Shown here: in pieces, positions 1-8,261 of the stretch
How positions within the stretch are numbered: the first letter of the stretch is position 1
Layout of the letters: each line of letters begins with the position of its first letter
Made by a program: the position numbers and the translations under genes
Origin: Caulobacteraceae bacterium UBA3198
GTDB lineage: Bacteria > Pseudomonadota > Alphaproteobacteria > Caulobacterales > Caulobacteraceae
Length of the DNA stretch: 64,000 nt
Direction: 5' to 3'
Assembly: GCA_002363865.1 (NCBI GenBank)
Contig: DEWY01000013.1
Coordinates: 310,001 to 374,000 of the forward strand
The notes under the pieces: generated by a model
Seen by the model: only the letters and a program-made list of their open reading frames with translations
Databases searched by the model: none
What the model was told of the DNA's origin: nothing

Positions 1-1236
1 GACGTCGGCGCCGACTTGCACCGCGATGATGTCACGCTGACCGCCATTGATCAGGGCGGTGGCGTCGTTGAGCGCCTGAGCGTAGGTCCCTCCGCCGATT
101 TCGGCATAGTTGGTCGCGGTGGCGGCAAAGCCGAAGGAGATCGAGTCATCGGCAGAGGTGAAGTCGTTGATGCGATCGATCGAACCAGTGGTGGACGAGG
201 TGTCGCCCGCCCGGAAGACGAAACGGTCATCGCCCTCGCCGCCAGCTAAGATGTTGACGCCAGCGCTGCCGAAGATCGTGTCATTACCCGCGGTCCCGGT
301 CACTTCTTCGATGGAAGTGATCGTGACGAAGACGTCTTCCATAACCTCCTGCATGCCCGTAGCGGCCAGATCGACCCGGACGCCTGGAGTGTTCGCCGCG
401 GCCTGTTGCGAGCCTGGAGCCGGAGCGAAGGAGATCTCGTCGTTACCTTCCCCACCGTCGACGATCTGGTGTCCGCCAGCCAGGTGCAGGCTGATGAAGT
501 CGTCACCTGAACCGGCGTCGATGAAGTCGTCACCACCCTCACCGCTGCTGATGTAGTCCGCGCCGCCGCGGCCAAACAGGTAGTTGGTCTCTACATTTCC
601 ATAGATGTGGTCATTAAGATTGCTTCCATAGACATCTTCGATGCTGACCAGGGTGTGCGTATAGAGAATTCCACCGTTCAGGCCCTCGATATGTGCATGG
701 CCGTGCCTCAATGACACCGTGACGGCGAAGTCGCCATCGTAGCTCACGACATCGTAGCCGTCGCCGCCGTAGAGATGGTCGTTCCCGAGGCCGCCTTCGA
801 GATGGTCGTCGCCCCCATGGCCATAGATGGTGTCGTTGCCGGCCCCGCCGCTGAGGAAGTTTTTGCTGTCGTCGCCAAACAGGTGATCATTGAAGGCTGA
901 CCCGTAGAGGTTCTCGATGGAGATCAGCTTGTCCACACCGGCGCCGCCCGTGTGCTGGGCGCCGGAGACGCGGAGGTCCACCGACACCGCGCCAGTCGCA
1001 TCCTCGTAGGCCGCCCAGTCAACGCCACTCCCGCCATGGATCGTGTCCTGGCCCAGGCCGCCGAGGAGGTAGTCGTCGCCAGCCCCGCCCGAGAGACTGT
1101 CATCGCCTTCGTGGCCAGCCAGCACGTCGTCACCGCCCCGACCCATCAAGGTGTCGTCGCCAGCAAATCCATAAAGCAGATCATCGCCCGCCCGGCCGTT
1201 CAGAATGTCCGCGCCCACGCCGCCAAAAATGTCCAT
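1..1236 (-). CDS. RTX-type calcium-binding repeat protein (partial, 3' end outside window)
   Basis: The reading frame is open from an ATG at 1236 to the window edge, giving 412 codons with no stop. From the first residues it carries about eight tandem nonapeptides of the GGxGxDxLx type (for example GGVGADILN, GRAGDDLLY, GGAGDDYLL), then a spacer and a second block of about four (GGAGNDTIY, GHGGDDHLE). These are the calcium-binding parallel beta-roll repeats of hemolysin-type (RTX) proteins, which are normally secreted by a type I system through a C-terminal signal that would lie outside this window. A GGGGAC stretch sits just upstream of the ATG as a plausible ribosome site. There is no N-terminal enzymatic domain; the repeats start at residue 4. 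Function beyond calcium binding and probable secretion cannot be assigned. No secretion genes are visible in the window. Confidence 0.85.
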   Translation of the reverse strand, partial: MDIFGGVGADILNGRAGDDLLYGFAGDDTLMGRGGDDVLAGHEGDDSLSGGAGDDYLLGGLGQDTIHGGSGVDWAAYEDATGAVSVDLRVSGAQHTGGAGVDKLISIENLYGSAFNDHLFGDDSKNFLSGGAGNDTIYGHGGDDHLEGGLGNDHLYGGDGYDVVSYDGDFAVTVSLRHGHAHIEGLNGGILYTHTLVSIEDVYGSNLNDHIYGNVETNYLFGRGGADYISSGEGGDDFIDAGSGDDFISLHLAGGHQIVDGGEGNDEISFAPAPGSQQAAANTPGVRVDLAATGMQEVMEDVFVTITSIEEVTGTAGNDTIFGSAGVNILAGGEGDDRFVFRAGDTSSTTGSIDRINDFTSADDSISFGFAATATNYAEIGGGTYAQALNDATALINGGQRDIIAVQVGADV

Positions 1237-1583
1237 CTTCGTCCCCTGTACGACCCTGAATAGTGAAGCGGTCGTACATGCTCGCGGCTTGGGTCGAGAG
1301 CGGCTTCAATCTCCTCGTGACAGTCAAGGTTAATGCGCAACCTTGGCGCGACCCTGCTTTGCCATGCCATGCCATGCCAAGTCTCTCCGTCGACCCTTCA
1401 TCCGTGGACATGACCGGCATCAGAGGTGCGCCATCAACACGGGTTAGGCTTAGAAGCGAACCGCCCGAGGCTCGCCTTTGAGCGGGCGCCCGTTGCGGGC
1501 GACTTCAGGCCAAATCCACCCTTCATTAACCACGTTCGCCCATCCTGCGGCGCAGTTCCCCCCGCTTTTCGAAAGGGCGCGCG
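1237..1583. promoter_or_regulatory. 347-bp divergent intergenic region between RTX gene and fliQ
   Basis: No convincing gene is present. The region holds a perfect inverted repeat at 1325-1345 and a short tandem repeat of GCCAT at 1361-1379. A TTAACCAC sequence at 1526-1533 resembles one half of a CtrA box, as expected in front of early flagellar genes of Caulobacter, but the second half is not recognisable. It must carry the promoters of both flanking genes. Confidence 0.5.
1325..1345. repeat. Perfect inverted repeat CAAGGTT-N7-AACCTTG
   Basis: Two exactly complementary 7-base arms (1325-1331 and 1339-1345) are separated by 7 bases. The spacing of arm centres (14 bp) and the position about 90 bp upstream of the RTX start codon suggest an operator for a dimeric regulator. 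A small hairpin is the alternative. Confidence 0.4.
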
Positions 1584-1847
1584 ATGAATGGCGCCGAGGT
1601 TCTGGATATTGGCCGTGACGCCATCTGGCTGACGATCCAGCTGTCGGCGCCGGTGCTGATCGTGGGCCTGGTGGTCGGCGTGGGGATCGGCCTGATGCAG
1701 GCGCTGACCCAGATCCAGGAGGCCACCCTGGTCTATGCGCCCAAGATCGTGGCCATCTTCCTGTCGCTGCTGCTGTTTCTGCCCCTGATGGGGGCGCTGA
1801 TGGCCAGCTTCATGAACCAGATCGCCGCGCGCATCGCGGCCATGTAG
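1584..1847 (+). CDS. fliQ: Flagellar biosynthetic protein FliQ
   Basis: An 87-residue inner-membrane protein with two long hydrophobic helices, the normal size and layout of FliQ. With FliP and FliR it forms the export gate of the flagellar type III secretion apparatus. The N-terminal motif with Asp and Trp followed by a hydrophobic helix, the GLVVGVGIGLMQALTQIQE segment between the helices and the short C-terminal tail match the family. An AAAGGG stretch lies about 8 bases before the ATG. It is followed after 5 bases by fliR and then flhB, so the three form one operon. FliP is not next to it. Confidence 0.95.
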   Translation: MNGAEVLDIGRDAIWLTIQLSAPVLIVGLVVGVGIGLMQALTQIQEATLVYAPKIVAIFLSLLLFLPLMGALMASFMNQIAARIAAM

Positions 1848-1852
1848 GGGCC

Positions 1853-2608
1853 ATGGAAGCCTATGCCTCGGCCCCCCAGGTCTATGCCGCCGGCCTGATC
1901 TTCGCCCGCCTCGGCGCCCTGCTGATGCTGATGCCCGGCGTCGGCGACGGGGCGGTGCCGGCCCGCATCCGGCTGGCCTTCGCCTTCCTGTTCGCCCTGA
2001 TGATGTTCCCGGTCCTGGGGGGGCAGGTCGGCGCCGTGCCCGACAGCAACGGCGCCATGTTCGCCCAGATCTTCCGCGAGATCCTGATCGGCCTGATGAT
2101 CGGTCTGATCCTGCGGATGATGCTGGCCGCCCTGGGCATCGCCGGCGAAATCGTCTCGATCCAGTCGACGCTCGCCTTTTCCCAGACCGCCAATCCCGGT
2201 CAGGCCCAGCCGTCGACCTCGCTGTCGACCTTCCTGACCGTGATGGGGGTGACCCTGATCATGGTCACCGACCTGCATCACATGTTCCTGGCGGCCATCG
2301 TCTCCTCCTACCGCCTGTTCCCTTTCGGGGGCGACGTGCCGGTGGGCGACGCGGCCCAGCTGGCGGTGCAGACCACGGCCGAGGCCTTTGCGCTGGGCCT
2401 GCAGCTGGCCGCCCCGGTGGTGGTCTTCTCGCTGATCTTCAATATCGCCGCGGGCCTGGTGGGCCGGGTGATGCCGGCCTTCCAGATCTTCTTCGTGGCC
2501 ACCCCGCTGCTGGTGCTCTCGTCCCTGTCGATCTTCGCGCTGAGTCTCGGCGTGCTGGGCATGGTCTGGGTCGACCGCTATCGGGCGCTCCTGGCGAACT
2601 TCCTGTGA
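1853..2608 (+). CDS. fliR: Flagellar biosynthetic protein FliR
   Basis: A 251-residue, strongly hydrophobic protein with about six membrane segments, the usual FliR length. It completes the FliP5Q4R1 export gate in the inner membrane. The segment around residues 100-125 (GEIVSIQSTLAFSQTANP) and the C-terminal hydrophobic stretch with LGVLGMVWVDRY fit the family. The gene begins 5 bases after the fliQ stop and ends 3 bases before flhB, which points to translational coupling along the operon. Confidence 0.95.
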   Translation: MEAYASAPQVYAAGLIFARLGALLMLMPGVGDGAVPARIRLAFAFLFALMMFPVLGGQVGAVPDSNGAMFAQIFREILIGLMIGLILRMMLAALGIAGEIVSIQSTLAFSQTANPGQAQPSTSLSTFLTVMGVTLIMVTDLHHMFLAAIVSSYRLFPFGGDVPVGDAAQLAVQTTAEAFALGLQLAAPVVVFSLIFNIAAGLVGRVMPAFQIFFVATPLLVLSSLSIFALSLGVLGMVWVDRYRALLANFL

Positions 2609-2611
2609 TCG

Positions 2612-3700
2612 ATGTCTGACACCGACCAGGCATCGAAAACAGAAGAGGCCACCCCGCGAAAACTTGAACAGTCGCGGGAAAAGGGGGACGTGGCCAAGAC
2701 CCAGGACCTGGCCCCCCTGATGGCGCTCGCCTTTTCCGCCGGCGCCATCGCCATCTTCGGCGGTTGGCTAGCCAAGTCCATGGCCGCCGCCCTGCTGCCC
2801 TTCATCGCCCATCCCGAACAGATTCCCCTGGAGGGGGCGGGCGGGGTCAATGTGGCGCGCATGGCGATGATGGCGGCCGCCCCGGCCCTGGCTGCGGTGC
2901 TGGCCACAGCGGCCATCGGCGGCATGGCCGGCAATCTGGTGCAGCACGGCTTCCTGTTCACGCCTGACAAGATGAAGCCCGACTTCAAGAAGGTTTCGCC
3001 GCTCTCGGGTTTCCAGCGGATATTCGGGCCCGACGGCCTGGCCCAGTTCGTCAAATCGATCGCCAAGATTCTGGCCGTCGCCGGGGTGTCCTATTGGGTG
3101 CTCAAGCCGCACTTTCACGAGTTCCGGACACTGTCGGCCCTGGATCCTGCGGCCATGCTGCCCTTCAGCGCCGAGGTGCTGCGCCAGCTGGTCTTTGCGG
3201 TCATCGCCCTGATGCTGGTGATCACCGGCGTCGACTGGCTGTGGCAGAAGCAGCGCTTCCTCAAGAAGCAGATGATGAGCCGCCACGAGATCAAGGAGGA
3301 GTACAAGCAGACCGACGGCGACCCGCTGATCAAGGCCAAGCTGCGCCAGATGCGGCATGACCGCGCCCGCCGGCGCATGATGGCTGCGGTGCCCACCGCC
3401 ACCGTGGTGGTGATGAACCCGACCCACTACGCCGTGGCGCTCAAATACGAAGCCGGCAGCGCCGGCGCGCCCGAGTGCGTGGCCAAGGGTCTGGACGCCG
3501 TCGCCCTGCGCATCCGGGCCGCCGCCGAGGAGGCGGGCGTGCCGGTGATCGAGGACCCGCCGCTCGCCCGCGCCCTCTATGCGGCCGTCGAGATCGACCA
3601 GACCATTCCGCCGGCCCACTTCGAGGCCGTGGCCAAGATCATCGGCTTCATCATGGGCGCCCGCGCCGCCCCACCCCCCCGGGCGAGGCCGCTGCGCTAG
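2612..3700 (+). CDS. flhB: Flagellar export switch protein FlhB
   Basis: A 362-residue protein with four N-terminal membrane segments and a cytoplasmic C-terminal domain. The autocleavage motif NPTH is at residues 269-272 inside VVVMNPTHYAVAL. Cleavage between Asn and Pro is the established mechanism by which FlhB changes export from rod/hook to filament substrates, in concert with FliK, which is encoded further along at 24-26 kb. The N-terminus MSDTDQASKTEEATPRKL is typical. The start codon lies 3 bases after the fliR stop. The gene is followed at once by a palindromic element in the convergent space before the Nudix gene. Confidence 0.96.
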   Translation: MSDTDQASKTEEATPRKLEQSREKGDVAKTQDLAPLMALAFSAGAIAIFGGWLAKSMAAALLPFIAHPEQIPLEGAGGVNVARMAMMAAAPALAAVLATAAIGGMAGNLVQHGFLFTPDKMKPDFKKVSPLSGFQRIFGPDGLAQFVKSIAKILAVAGVSYWVLKPHFHEFRTLSALDPAAMLPFSAEVLRQLVFAVIALMLVITGVDWLWQKQRFLKKQMMSRHEIKEEYKQTDGDPLIKAKLRQMRHDRARRRMMAAVPTATVVVMNPTHYAVALKYEAGSAGAPECVAKGLDAVALRIRAAAEEAGVPVIEDPPLARALYAAVEIDQTIPPAHFEAVAKIIGFIMGARAAPPPRARPLR

Positions 3701-3746
3701 AGCGCGTTCCGATTAGTGGGAACCGGTTATCGGTGCGAAACGCGCT
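3701..3746. repeat. Palindromic intergenic element, copy 1 of 3
   Basis: The element starts with AGCGCGTTCCGAT and ends with ATCGGTGCGAAACGCGCT; the outer arms AGCGCGTT and AACGCGCT are exactly complementary and the inner part holds GGGAACCGGTT. It lies directly after the flhB stop, between convergent genes. Copies 2 and 3 are at 19176 and 49805. It can fold into a long hairpin and may act as a bidirectional terminator. Confidence 0.85.
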
Positions 3747-3758
3747 CAAGACTTAGCT

Positions 3759-4385
3759 CTACCGCCAGGCGAAGACCGGCTGGTCGAGTTCGGCCACCCG
3801 GGTGATGCGGCCGGCCACCAGTTCGCGCAGCTGATAGATCAGGGCCGCGGTCGGCGCGTGAATGTGCTGGTCGCCGATCAACAGGCGGATGACCTGGCGG
3901 GGGCTTTCGGGGATGGTCTCGAAGTCCACCGCATGGTCGCCCATCAGTCCGTCCAGTCGGATGTGGTGGACCGAGGCCACCTCGTCGGGATTGGGCCGGA
4001 TCTGGCCGGGATCGTCCAGCCAGGCCACCACCGGGGCGATCGCATAGCCCGACCGCGTCGGATAGTCGTCCAGGACGCCCAGAATGTTCTCCGGCGGCAG
4101 GGAAAGCCCCAGTTCCTCCTCCAGCTCCCGCAGGGCGGCGACCTCCAGGGTCTCGCCCGGATCGCAGCGGCCGCCGGGCAGGGCCCATTGTCCCGCATGG
4201 GCGCGCAGGGTCGAAGCCCGCCTGGTCAGCAGGAAGGCCGCCTGGCCTGAGCCGTCATCGGCCGCCACCAGGGTGATGGCTACGGCGGCCGCCTTCAGGC
4301 CCTCCTGCGGATGGGCGATCCGCGGGAAGGTCTGCAGGCGGGCCGAAAGCTCCTGACGGAAGGCCGCGTCGAAGCGGCAGGTCAC
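3759..4385 (-). CDS. Nudix hydrolase, CoA-pyrophosphatase-like
   Basis: A 208-residue Nudix protein. The full Nudix box G-x5-E-x7-R-E-U-x-E-E-x-G-U is present at residues 72-94 (G72, E78, R86, E87, E90, E91, G93), which binds the divalent metal and cleaves a diphosphate bond. The preceding stretch FLLTRRASTLRAHAGQWALP with the RA-H-G-W-LPGG pattern is typical of the CoA pyrophosphatase (NudL/YeaB) group, so the likely substrate is coenzyme A or an acyl-CoA, releasing 4'-phosphopantetheine. Substrate choice is inferred from similarity only. It is 12 bases upstream of nothing on its own strand except the palindromic element, and lies 12 bases downstream of the yghU-like gene, with which it may be cotranscribed. 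Confidence 0.88.
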   Translation of the reverse strand: MTCRFDAAFRQELSARLQTFPRIAHPQEGLKAAAVAITLVAADDGSGQAAFLLTRRASTLRAHAGQWALPGGRCDPGETLEVAALRELEEELGLSLPPENILGVLDDYPTRSGYAIAPVVAWLDDPGQIRPNPDEVASVHHIRLDGLMGDHAVDFETIPESPRQVIRLLIGDQHIHAPTAALIYQLRELVAGRITRVAELDQPVFAWR

Positions 4386-4397
4386 AGGCGCGGCGCC

Positions 4398-5288
4398 TCA
4401 GCCGCCCGCCTTCTCCTTGGCCGCCTCAACCTTGTCCTGGGTCATGGTGTCGAAGTCACTGGCCTCATGGCGCTCGCGCAGCTGGCTGGCTGGCTCGCCG
4501 AAGGTGCGGTTGACCATGCGGCCGCGCTTGACGCCGGCCCGCTCGCCGATCTGGTCGGCCCAGCGGATGACGTTCTTGTACTCCTGCACCTGCAGGAACT
4601 CGCCGGCCTCATAGAGCAGGCCCTTGGCCATGCCGCCGTACCAGGGCCAGACGGCCATGTCGGCGATGGTGTACTCATCCCCGCCCAGATAGGCGGTCTC
4701 GGCGAGCCGGCGGTCCAGCACGTCCATCTGGCGCTTCACCTCCATGGCGAACCGGTCGATGGCGTATTCGATCTTGATCGGCGCATAGGCGTAGAAGTGG
4801 CCCAGGCCGCCGCCCAGATAGGGCGCGCTGCCCACCTGCCAGAAGAGCCACGACAGGCACTCGGCCCGCTTGGCCGGATCGGTCGGCAGGAAGGCCCCGA
4901 ACTTCTCGGCCAGATGGATCAGGATGGCGCCGGACTCGAAGACCCGGACCGGCTCAGGCCCGCTGCGGTCTACGAGCGCCGGGATCTTGGAGTTCGGATT
5001 GGCGTCCACAAAGCCCGAGCTGAATTGGTCGCCGGCCCCGATATTGATCAGCCACGCGTCGTACTCCGCGCCGCCGTGACCGAGCGCCAGCAGCTCCTCG
5101 AGCATGATGGTCACCTTCACCCCGTTGGGCGTGCCCAGGGAGTAGAGCTGCATCGGATGGCGGCCGACCGGCAGGTCCTTGTCGTGGGTCGGCCCGGCGA
5201 TGGGGCGGTTGATATTGGCGAAACGGCCGCCGCTCTCCTTGTTCCAGGTCCAGACCTTGGGGGGGACGTAGTCGGTGGTGTCGCTCAT
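4398..5288 (-). CDS. yghU: YghU-like glutathione-dependent disulfide-bond oxidoreductase
   Basis: A 296-residue glutathione S-transferase-fold protein. The N-terminal YVPPKVWTW stretch, the thioredoxin-fold segment with LYSLGTPNGVKVTIMLEEL (about residues 50-70), NPNSKIPALVD and the ESGAILIHLAEKFG glutathione-binding motif are diagnostic of YghU/YfcG-type proteins, which reduce disulfides using two glutathione molecules. The C-terminal helical domain includes the DEYTIADMAVWPW motif. The ATG at 5288 is preferred because a GGGAGAG ribosome site lies about 6 bases before it. It diverges from cckA and probably shares its promoter with the Nudix gene downstream. Confidence 0.9.
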   Translation of the reverse strand: MSDTTDYVPPKVWTWNKESGGRFANINRPIAGPTHDKDLPVGRHPMQLYSLGTPNGVKVTIMLEELLALGHGGAEYDAWLINIGAGDQFSSGFVDANPNSKIPALVDRSGPEPVRVFESGAILIHLAEKFGAFLPTDPAKRAECLSWLFWQVGSAPYLGGGLGHFYAYAPIKIEYAIDRFAMEVKRQMDVLDRRLAETAYLGGDEYTIADMAVWPWYGGMAKGLLYEAGEFLQVQEYKNVIRWADQIGERAGVKRGRMVNRTFGEPASQLRERHEASDFDTMTQDKVEAAKEKAGG

Positions 5289-5523
5289 CAATTCTCTCCC
5301 GGACGGGCGTTGTCAGCCGCGCGCCTTGGCCGGCGCCTGAGCGCAATGTGGTGGTCCGCCCCGCGTTTGGCGAGCCCCCAACAGCGCCTGCGGGAGGGTT
5401 TGGTTAAAACCTTCCTGCCACAGAAAGGTCTCGTAAGGGTCTCAGGTGGCCTTGTGCAGTATGATGCTCAATGATTCGGTGGGGCGGACGGCCCCACGTC
5501 CAGAGGCAAGCCGCAGGTCCGCC

Positions 5524-7608
5524 ATGGCAGAGACCCCGCAAGGCCCTGAACCGGCGCGCCGGTTTGACCCGCTCACCGCCATCGCGGTGGTGTTCTTCCT
5601 GATGGCTGTGGCCTTCGCCGCAGCACCGGCGATCAACGCCGGGCCCGCCACCTTGGCTGGCTTGATGCTGCTGGTCGGTCTGGCCGGCGTGGCGTGTCTG
5701 GGCCTCTTTGTCCTGCGCTCGACCCTGGAGACGCCGACCGACGCCGAGCCGGGCGCCGAGCGCCTGGTGGAGGCCCTGGTCGAGCCGGCGGCGCTGGCCG
5801 GCGCCGATGGCCGCATCCATGCCTGCAACAGCGCCTGGCGCGATGTGCTGGGTGACGCGCCCCGCCTGCCCAAGGGCGGATCTTCCGCCGCCAGCCTGTT
5901 TTCCGCCCTGGGCGCCGCCCGCCGGGGCGAGACCGCCCACGCCACCCTGCGCGCCGCAGGCGCCGACCACACCGCCGAGATCGCGCCCGTCGGCGCGCCT
6001 GGCGCCGCGCGGCGCTTCCTGATCCGCCTGCGGCCCGCCGCGCCCGAGCGCCTGGCCCTGCCGGCCGCGGCGCTGGAGGTGCTGACGGCGGCTGTCGGCG
6101 CCAAGGCCCCGCCGCCCAAGGTGCTGGACGCGTTCGCCGCCGCATCCCCCTTCGGCGCGGCCTTGCTGGAGGGGGAGGACCCCTTTAACGCGGTCATCAT
6201 CGAGGCCAATCCGGCCCTGGCCGGCATGGCCGGGCCCTTCCAGCGCGGCCAGGCCTTTGGCGACCTGGTCGAGACCCAGTCGCGCCAGGACGCCGCCCAG
6301 CGCATGGCGCAAGGGGCCGAAGGCGCCCTTGAGGTCCGCCTGTCCCGCGACCCGGCCAAGATCGCCCACCTCTATCTGTCGCGCACCGGCGGCCGCTGGG
6401 TCGCCTATCTGGTGGACGTGTCCGACCAGAAGCAGATGGAGCTGCAGCTGGCTCAGAGCCAGAAGATGCAGGCCATCGGCCAGCTGGCCGGCGGCGTGGC
6501 CCACGACTTCAACAACCTGCTCACCGCCATTCTGATGCAGCTGGACAGCCTGGCGGCCCGGCACCCGGTGGGCGACCCCTCCTACGAGGGGCTGAACGAG
6601 ATCCGCCAGACCTCCAACCGCGCCGCCGACCTGGTGCGCAAGCTGCTGGCCTTCTCCCGCAAGCAGACCGTCCAGCGCGAGATCCTCGAGCTTGGCGAAC
6701 TGATCAGCGAGTTCGAGGTCCTGCTGCGCCGGGTGCTGAGCGAGGACGTTACCGTCGACACCGAATATGGCCGCGACCTGCCCCATGTCCGCGTCGACCG
6801 GGGCCAGCTGGAAACCGCGGTCATGAACCTGGCGGTCAACGCCCGCGACGCCGTGCGCGCCTATGGCGGCACCACCGTGCGCATCCGCACCGCCCGTGTC
6901 ACCGAGGCTGAGGCGGCCGCGCTGGGCTATACCGGCGCCAAGGGCGACCAGGCCCTGATCGAGGTCTCCGACGACGGCCCCGGCATCGCGCCCGAGGTGC
7001 TGGACAAGATCTTCGACCCCTTCTTCACCACCAAGCCGGTGGGCGAGGGGACGGGCCTGGGCCTGGCCACCGTCTATGGCATCGTCAAGCAGTCCGACGG
7101 CTGGATCGCCGTGGCCTCCAAGCCCGGCGAGGGCTCGGCCTTCCGCATCTTCCTGCCGGTCTATCAGCCGGCCATCGGCGTTCCGGCGCCGGCCCCCGTG
7201 GTCAAGGCCAAGACGGTGGCCCGCGACCTGTCGGGCGCCGGCCGCATCCTCTTCGTCGAGGACGAGGACGCCGTGCGCGGCGTCGCCGCCCGCCTGCTGC
7301 GCGCCCGGGGCTATGAGGTGATTGAGGCCGCCTCCGGCGAAGAGGCCCTGGAGCTGGCCGAGCTGCACGCCGGCCAGATCGACCTGATGATCTCCGACGT
7401 GGTCATGCCCGGCATGCAGGGGCCTGACCTGTTGAAACAGGCCCGCCAATACCTGGCCGGCGCCCCGGTCATGTTCATCTCCGGCTATGCCGAGGCCGAG
7501 TTCTCCAACCTGTTGGAGGGGGAGACCAACATCTCCTTCCTGCCCAAGCCCATCGACATCAAGACCCTGGCCGAACGGGTCAAGCAGGAGCTGCAGAAGG
7601 CCGCCTGA
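5524..7608 (+). CDS. cckA: Cell-cycle hybrid histidine kinase CckA
   Basis: A 694-residue hybrid kinase, close in size to Caulobacter CckA. Order of parts: two membrane helices (about residues 18-60), two PAS-like regions (about 75-310), a HisKA domain with GGVAHDFNN and phospho-His 327, a HATPase domain (N-box MNLAVNARDAV, G1 DDGPGIAP, F-box IFDPFFTTK, G2 GTGLGLATVYGIV), and a receiver domain with acceptor Asp 625 and Lys in LPKPID. In the Caulobacter pathway CckA sends phosphate through ChpT to CtrA and CpdR, and removes it again in its phosphatase state. An ATG at 5524 gives the family length; in-frame upstream starts at 5446 and 5461 would add a tail lacking similarity to known CckA. SciP, another CtrA controller, is encoded at 21.6 kb. 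Confidence 0.93.
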   Translation: MAETPQGPEPARRFDPLTAIAVVFFLMAVAFAAAPAINAGPATLAGLMLLVGLAGVACLGLFVLRSTLETPTDAEPGAERLVEALVEPAALAGADGRIHACNSAWRDVLGDAPRLPKGGSSAASLFSALGAARRGETAHATLRAAGADHTAEIAPVGAPGAARRFLIRLRPAAPERLALPAAALEVLTAAVGAKAPPPKVLDAFAAASPFGAALLEGEDPFNAVIIEANPALAGMAGPFQRGQAFGDLVETQSRQDAAQRMAQGAEGALEVRLSRDPAKIAHLYLSRTGGRWVAYLVDVSDQKQMELQLAQSQKMQAIGQLAGGVAHDFNNLLTAILMQLDSLAARHPVGDPSYEGLNEIRQTSNRAADLVRKLLAFSRKQTVQREILELGELISEFEVLLRRVLSEDVTVDTEYGRDLPHVRVDRGQLETAVMNLAVNARDAVRAYGGTTVRIRTARVTEAEAAALGYTGAKGDQALIEVSDDGPGIAPEVLDKIFDPFFTTKPVGEGTGLGLATVYGIVKQSDGWIAVASKPGEGSAFRIFLPVYQPAIGVPAPAPVVKAKTVARDLSGAGRILFVEDEDAVRGVAARLLRARGYEVIEAASGEEALELAELHAGQIDLMISDVVMPGMQGPDLLKQARQYLAGAPVMFISGYAEAEFSNLLEGETNISFLPKPIDIKTLAERVKQELQKAA

Positions 7609-7630
7609 GGCCTCTGCGCTCCCTCCAGGC

Positions 7631-8206
7631 TCAGGACTCGCCCTCAGGCCCTAGCAGCGTCTCGACCGTGGCGACAATGTCGGCCGGCCAGGGCGCCATC
7701 AGCGCCGACAGCCGCCCTCGGTCGCCGGCGAACAGGGCGCGGCTCGCCTCCTCAAAGCCTGGCGCATCGCCGGCAATGGCCGCCATGAAGCGATAGGCGC
7801 CGTCCCGACGACGGCGCTGCTCATCCGCCCCCGCATGGGTCTTTCGCGCCTGCTCCACCAGCTTGCGCAGGGTCACCGAAGCGCCGCCCGGCTGCTGCGA
7901 GAGCCAGTCCCAGTGCCGGGGCAGGAGGGTGACCTCCCGGGCCACCACCCCCAGCTTCGGCCGCCCCCGTCGCGCGGGCTCCGGCTCCGGCTCAGGCCCA
8001 GACACACCCGCCGCGGCCTCTACCCGCCCGTCCAGGTCCGTCAGCCGCCCGGTGGCCAGGTCAAAGGCCAGCAGGGGCGCCTCGGGCGCAGCGCTGCGCG
8101 CCGCAAGGGCCTTGGCCTGCACCTCGCCCAGCGGTCCCTGGGCGATCTTCCGCATCCCCTGAAACAGGACGAGGCCTGAGGGAAATTCGCTCGCGTGATC
8201 GGTCAT
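7631..8206 (-). CDS. DUF2239 family protein, possible DNA-binding protein
   Basis: A 191-residue protein of the DUF2239 family, function unknown. Two parts are visible. Residues 1-65 (LVLFQGMRKIAQGPLGEVQ, then LLAFDLATGRLTDLDG) form a small alpha/beta unit. After a Pro/Glu linker, GRPKLGVVAREVTLLPRHWDWL and GGASVTLRKLVEQAR (about residues 80-120) read as a beta strand followed by two helices, which resembles a ribbon-helix-helix DNA-binding unit; this is my inference. A C-terminal helical part (YRFMAAIAGDAPGFEEASRALFAGD) is conserved in the family. The gene diverges from a GIY-YIG gene, and a 14-bp perfect palindrome ends only 3 bases before its start codon, so it is probably repressed tightly, perhaps by itself. 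Confidence 0.82.
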   Translation of the reverse strand: MTDHASEFPSGLVLFQGMRKIAQGPLGEVQAKALAARSAAPEAPLLAFDLATGRLTDLDGRVEAAAGVSGPEPEPEPARRGRPKLGVVAREVTLLPRHWDWLSQQPGGASVTLRKLVEQARKTHAGADEQRRRRDGAYRFMAAIAGDAPGFEEASRALFAGDRGRLSALMAPWPADIVATVETLLGPEGES

Positions 8207-8209
8207 CTA

Positions 8210-8223
8210 TTTACCCGGGTAAA
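8210..8223. promoter_or_regulatory. Operator palindrome TTTACCCGGGTAAA (site 1)
   Basis: A perfect 14-bp palindrome lies 3 bases upstream of the DUF2239 start codon. Its centre is 27 bp from that of site 2. A protein bound here would cover the ribosome site and the promoter end of the DUF2239 gene. Confidence 0.7.
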
Positions 8224-8236
8224 AACACCCGCCATA

Positions 8237-8250
8237 TATACCCGGGTAAA
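8237..8250. promoter_or_regulatory. Operator palindrome TATACCCGGGTAAA (site 2)
   Basis: This copy matches site 1 at 13 of 14 positions and keeps the full TACCCGGGTA core. It overlaps the AT-rich CATATATA stretch that could serve as a -10 element and ends 11 bases before the GIY-YIG start codon, next to its AGGAG ribosome site. Confidence 0.7.
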
Positions 8251-8261
8251 TAGGAGCTGTC

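Noticed and set aside
1361..1379. Tandem GCCAT repeat
   Set aside because: Four short units only; too small for a CRISPR array or a meaningful repeat, and probably chance or slippage.
1526..1533. CtrA box before fliQ
   Set aside because: Only one half-site (TTAACCAC) is clear and the other half at 7-base spacing is absent, so it is not listed as a site of its own.
5446..5523. Longer CckA start
   Set aside because: The added 26 residues have no known counterpart and the ATG at 5524 gives the family length.
5404..7449. A 681-codon open frame on the minus strand
   Set aside because: It is the antisense shadow of cckA with low-complexity composition.
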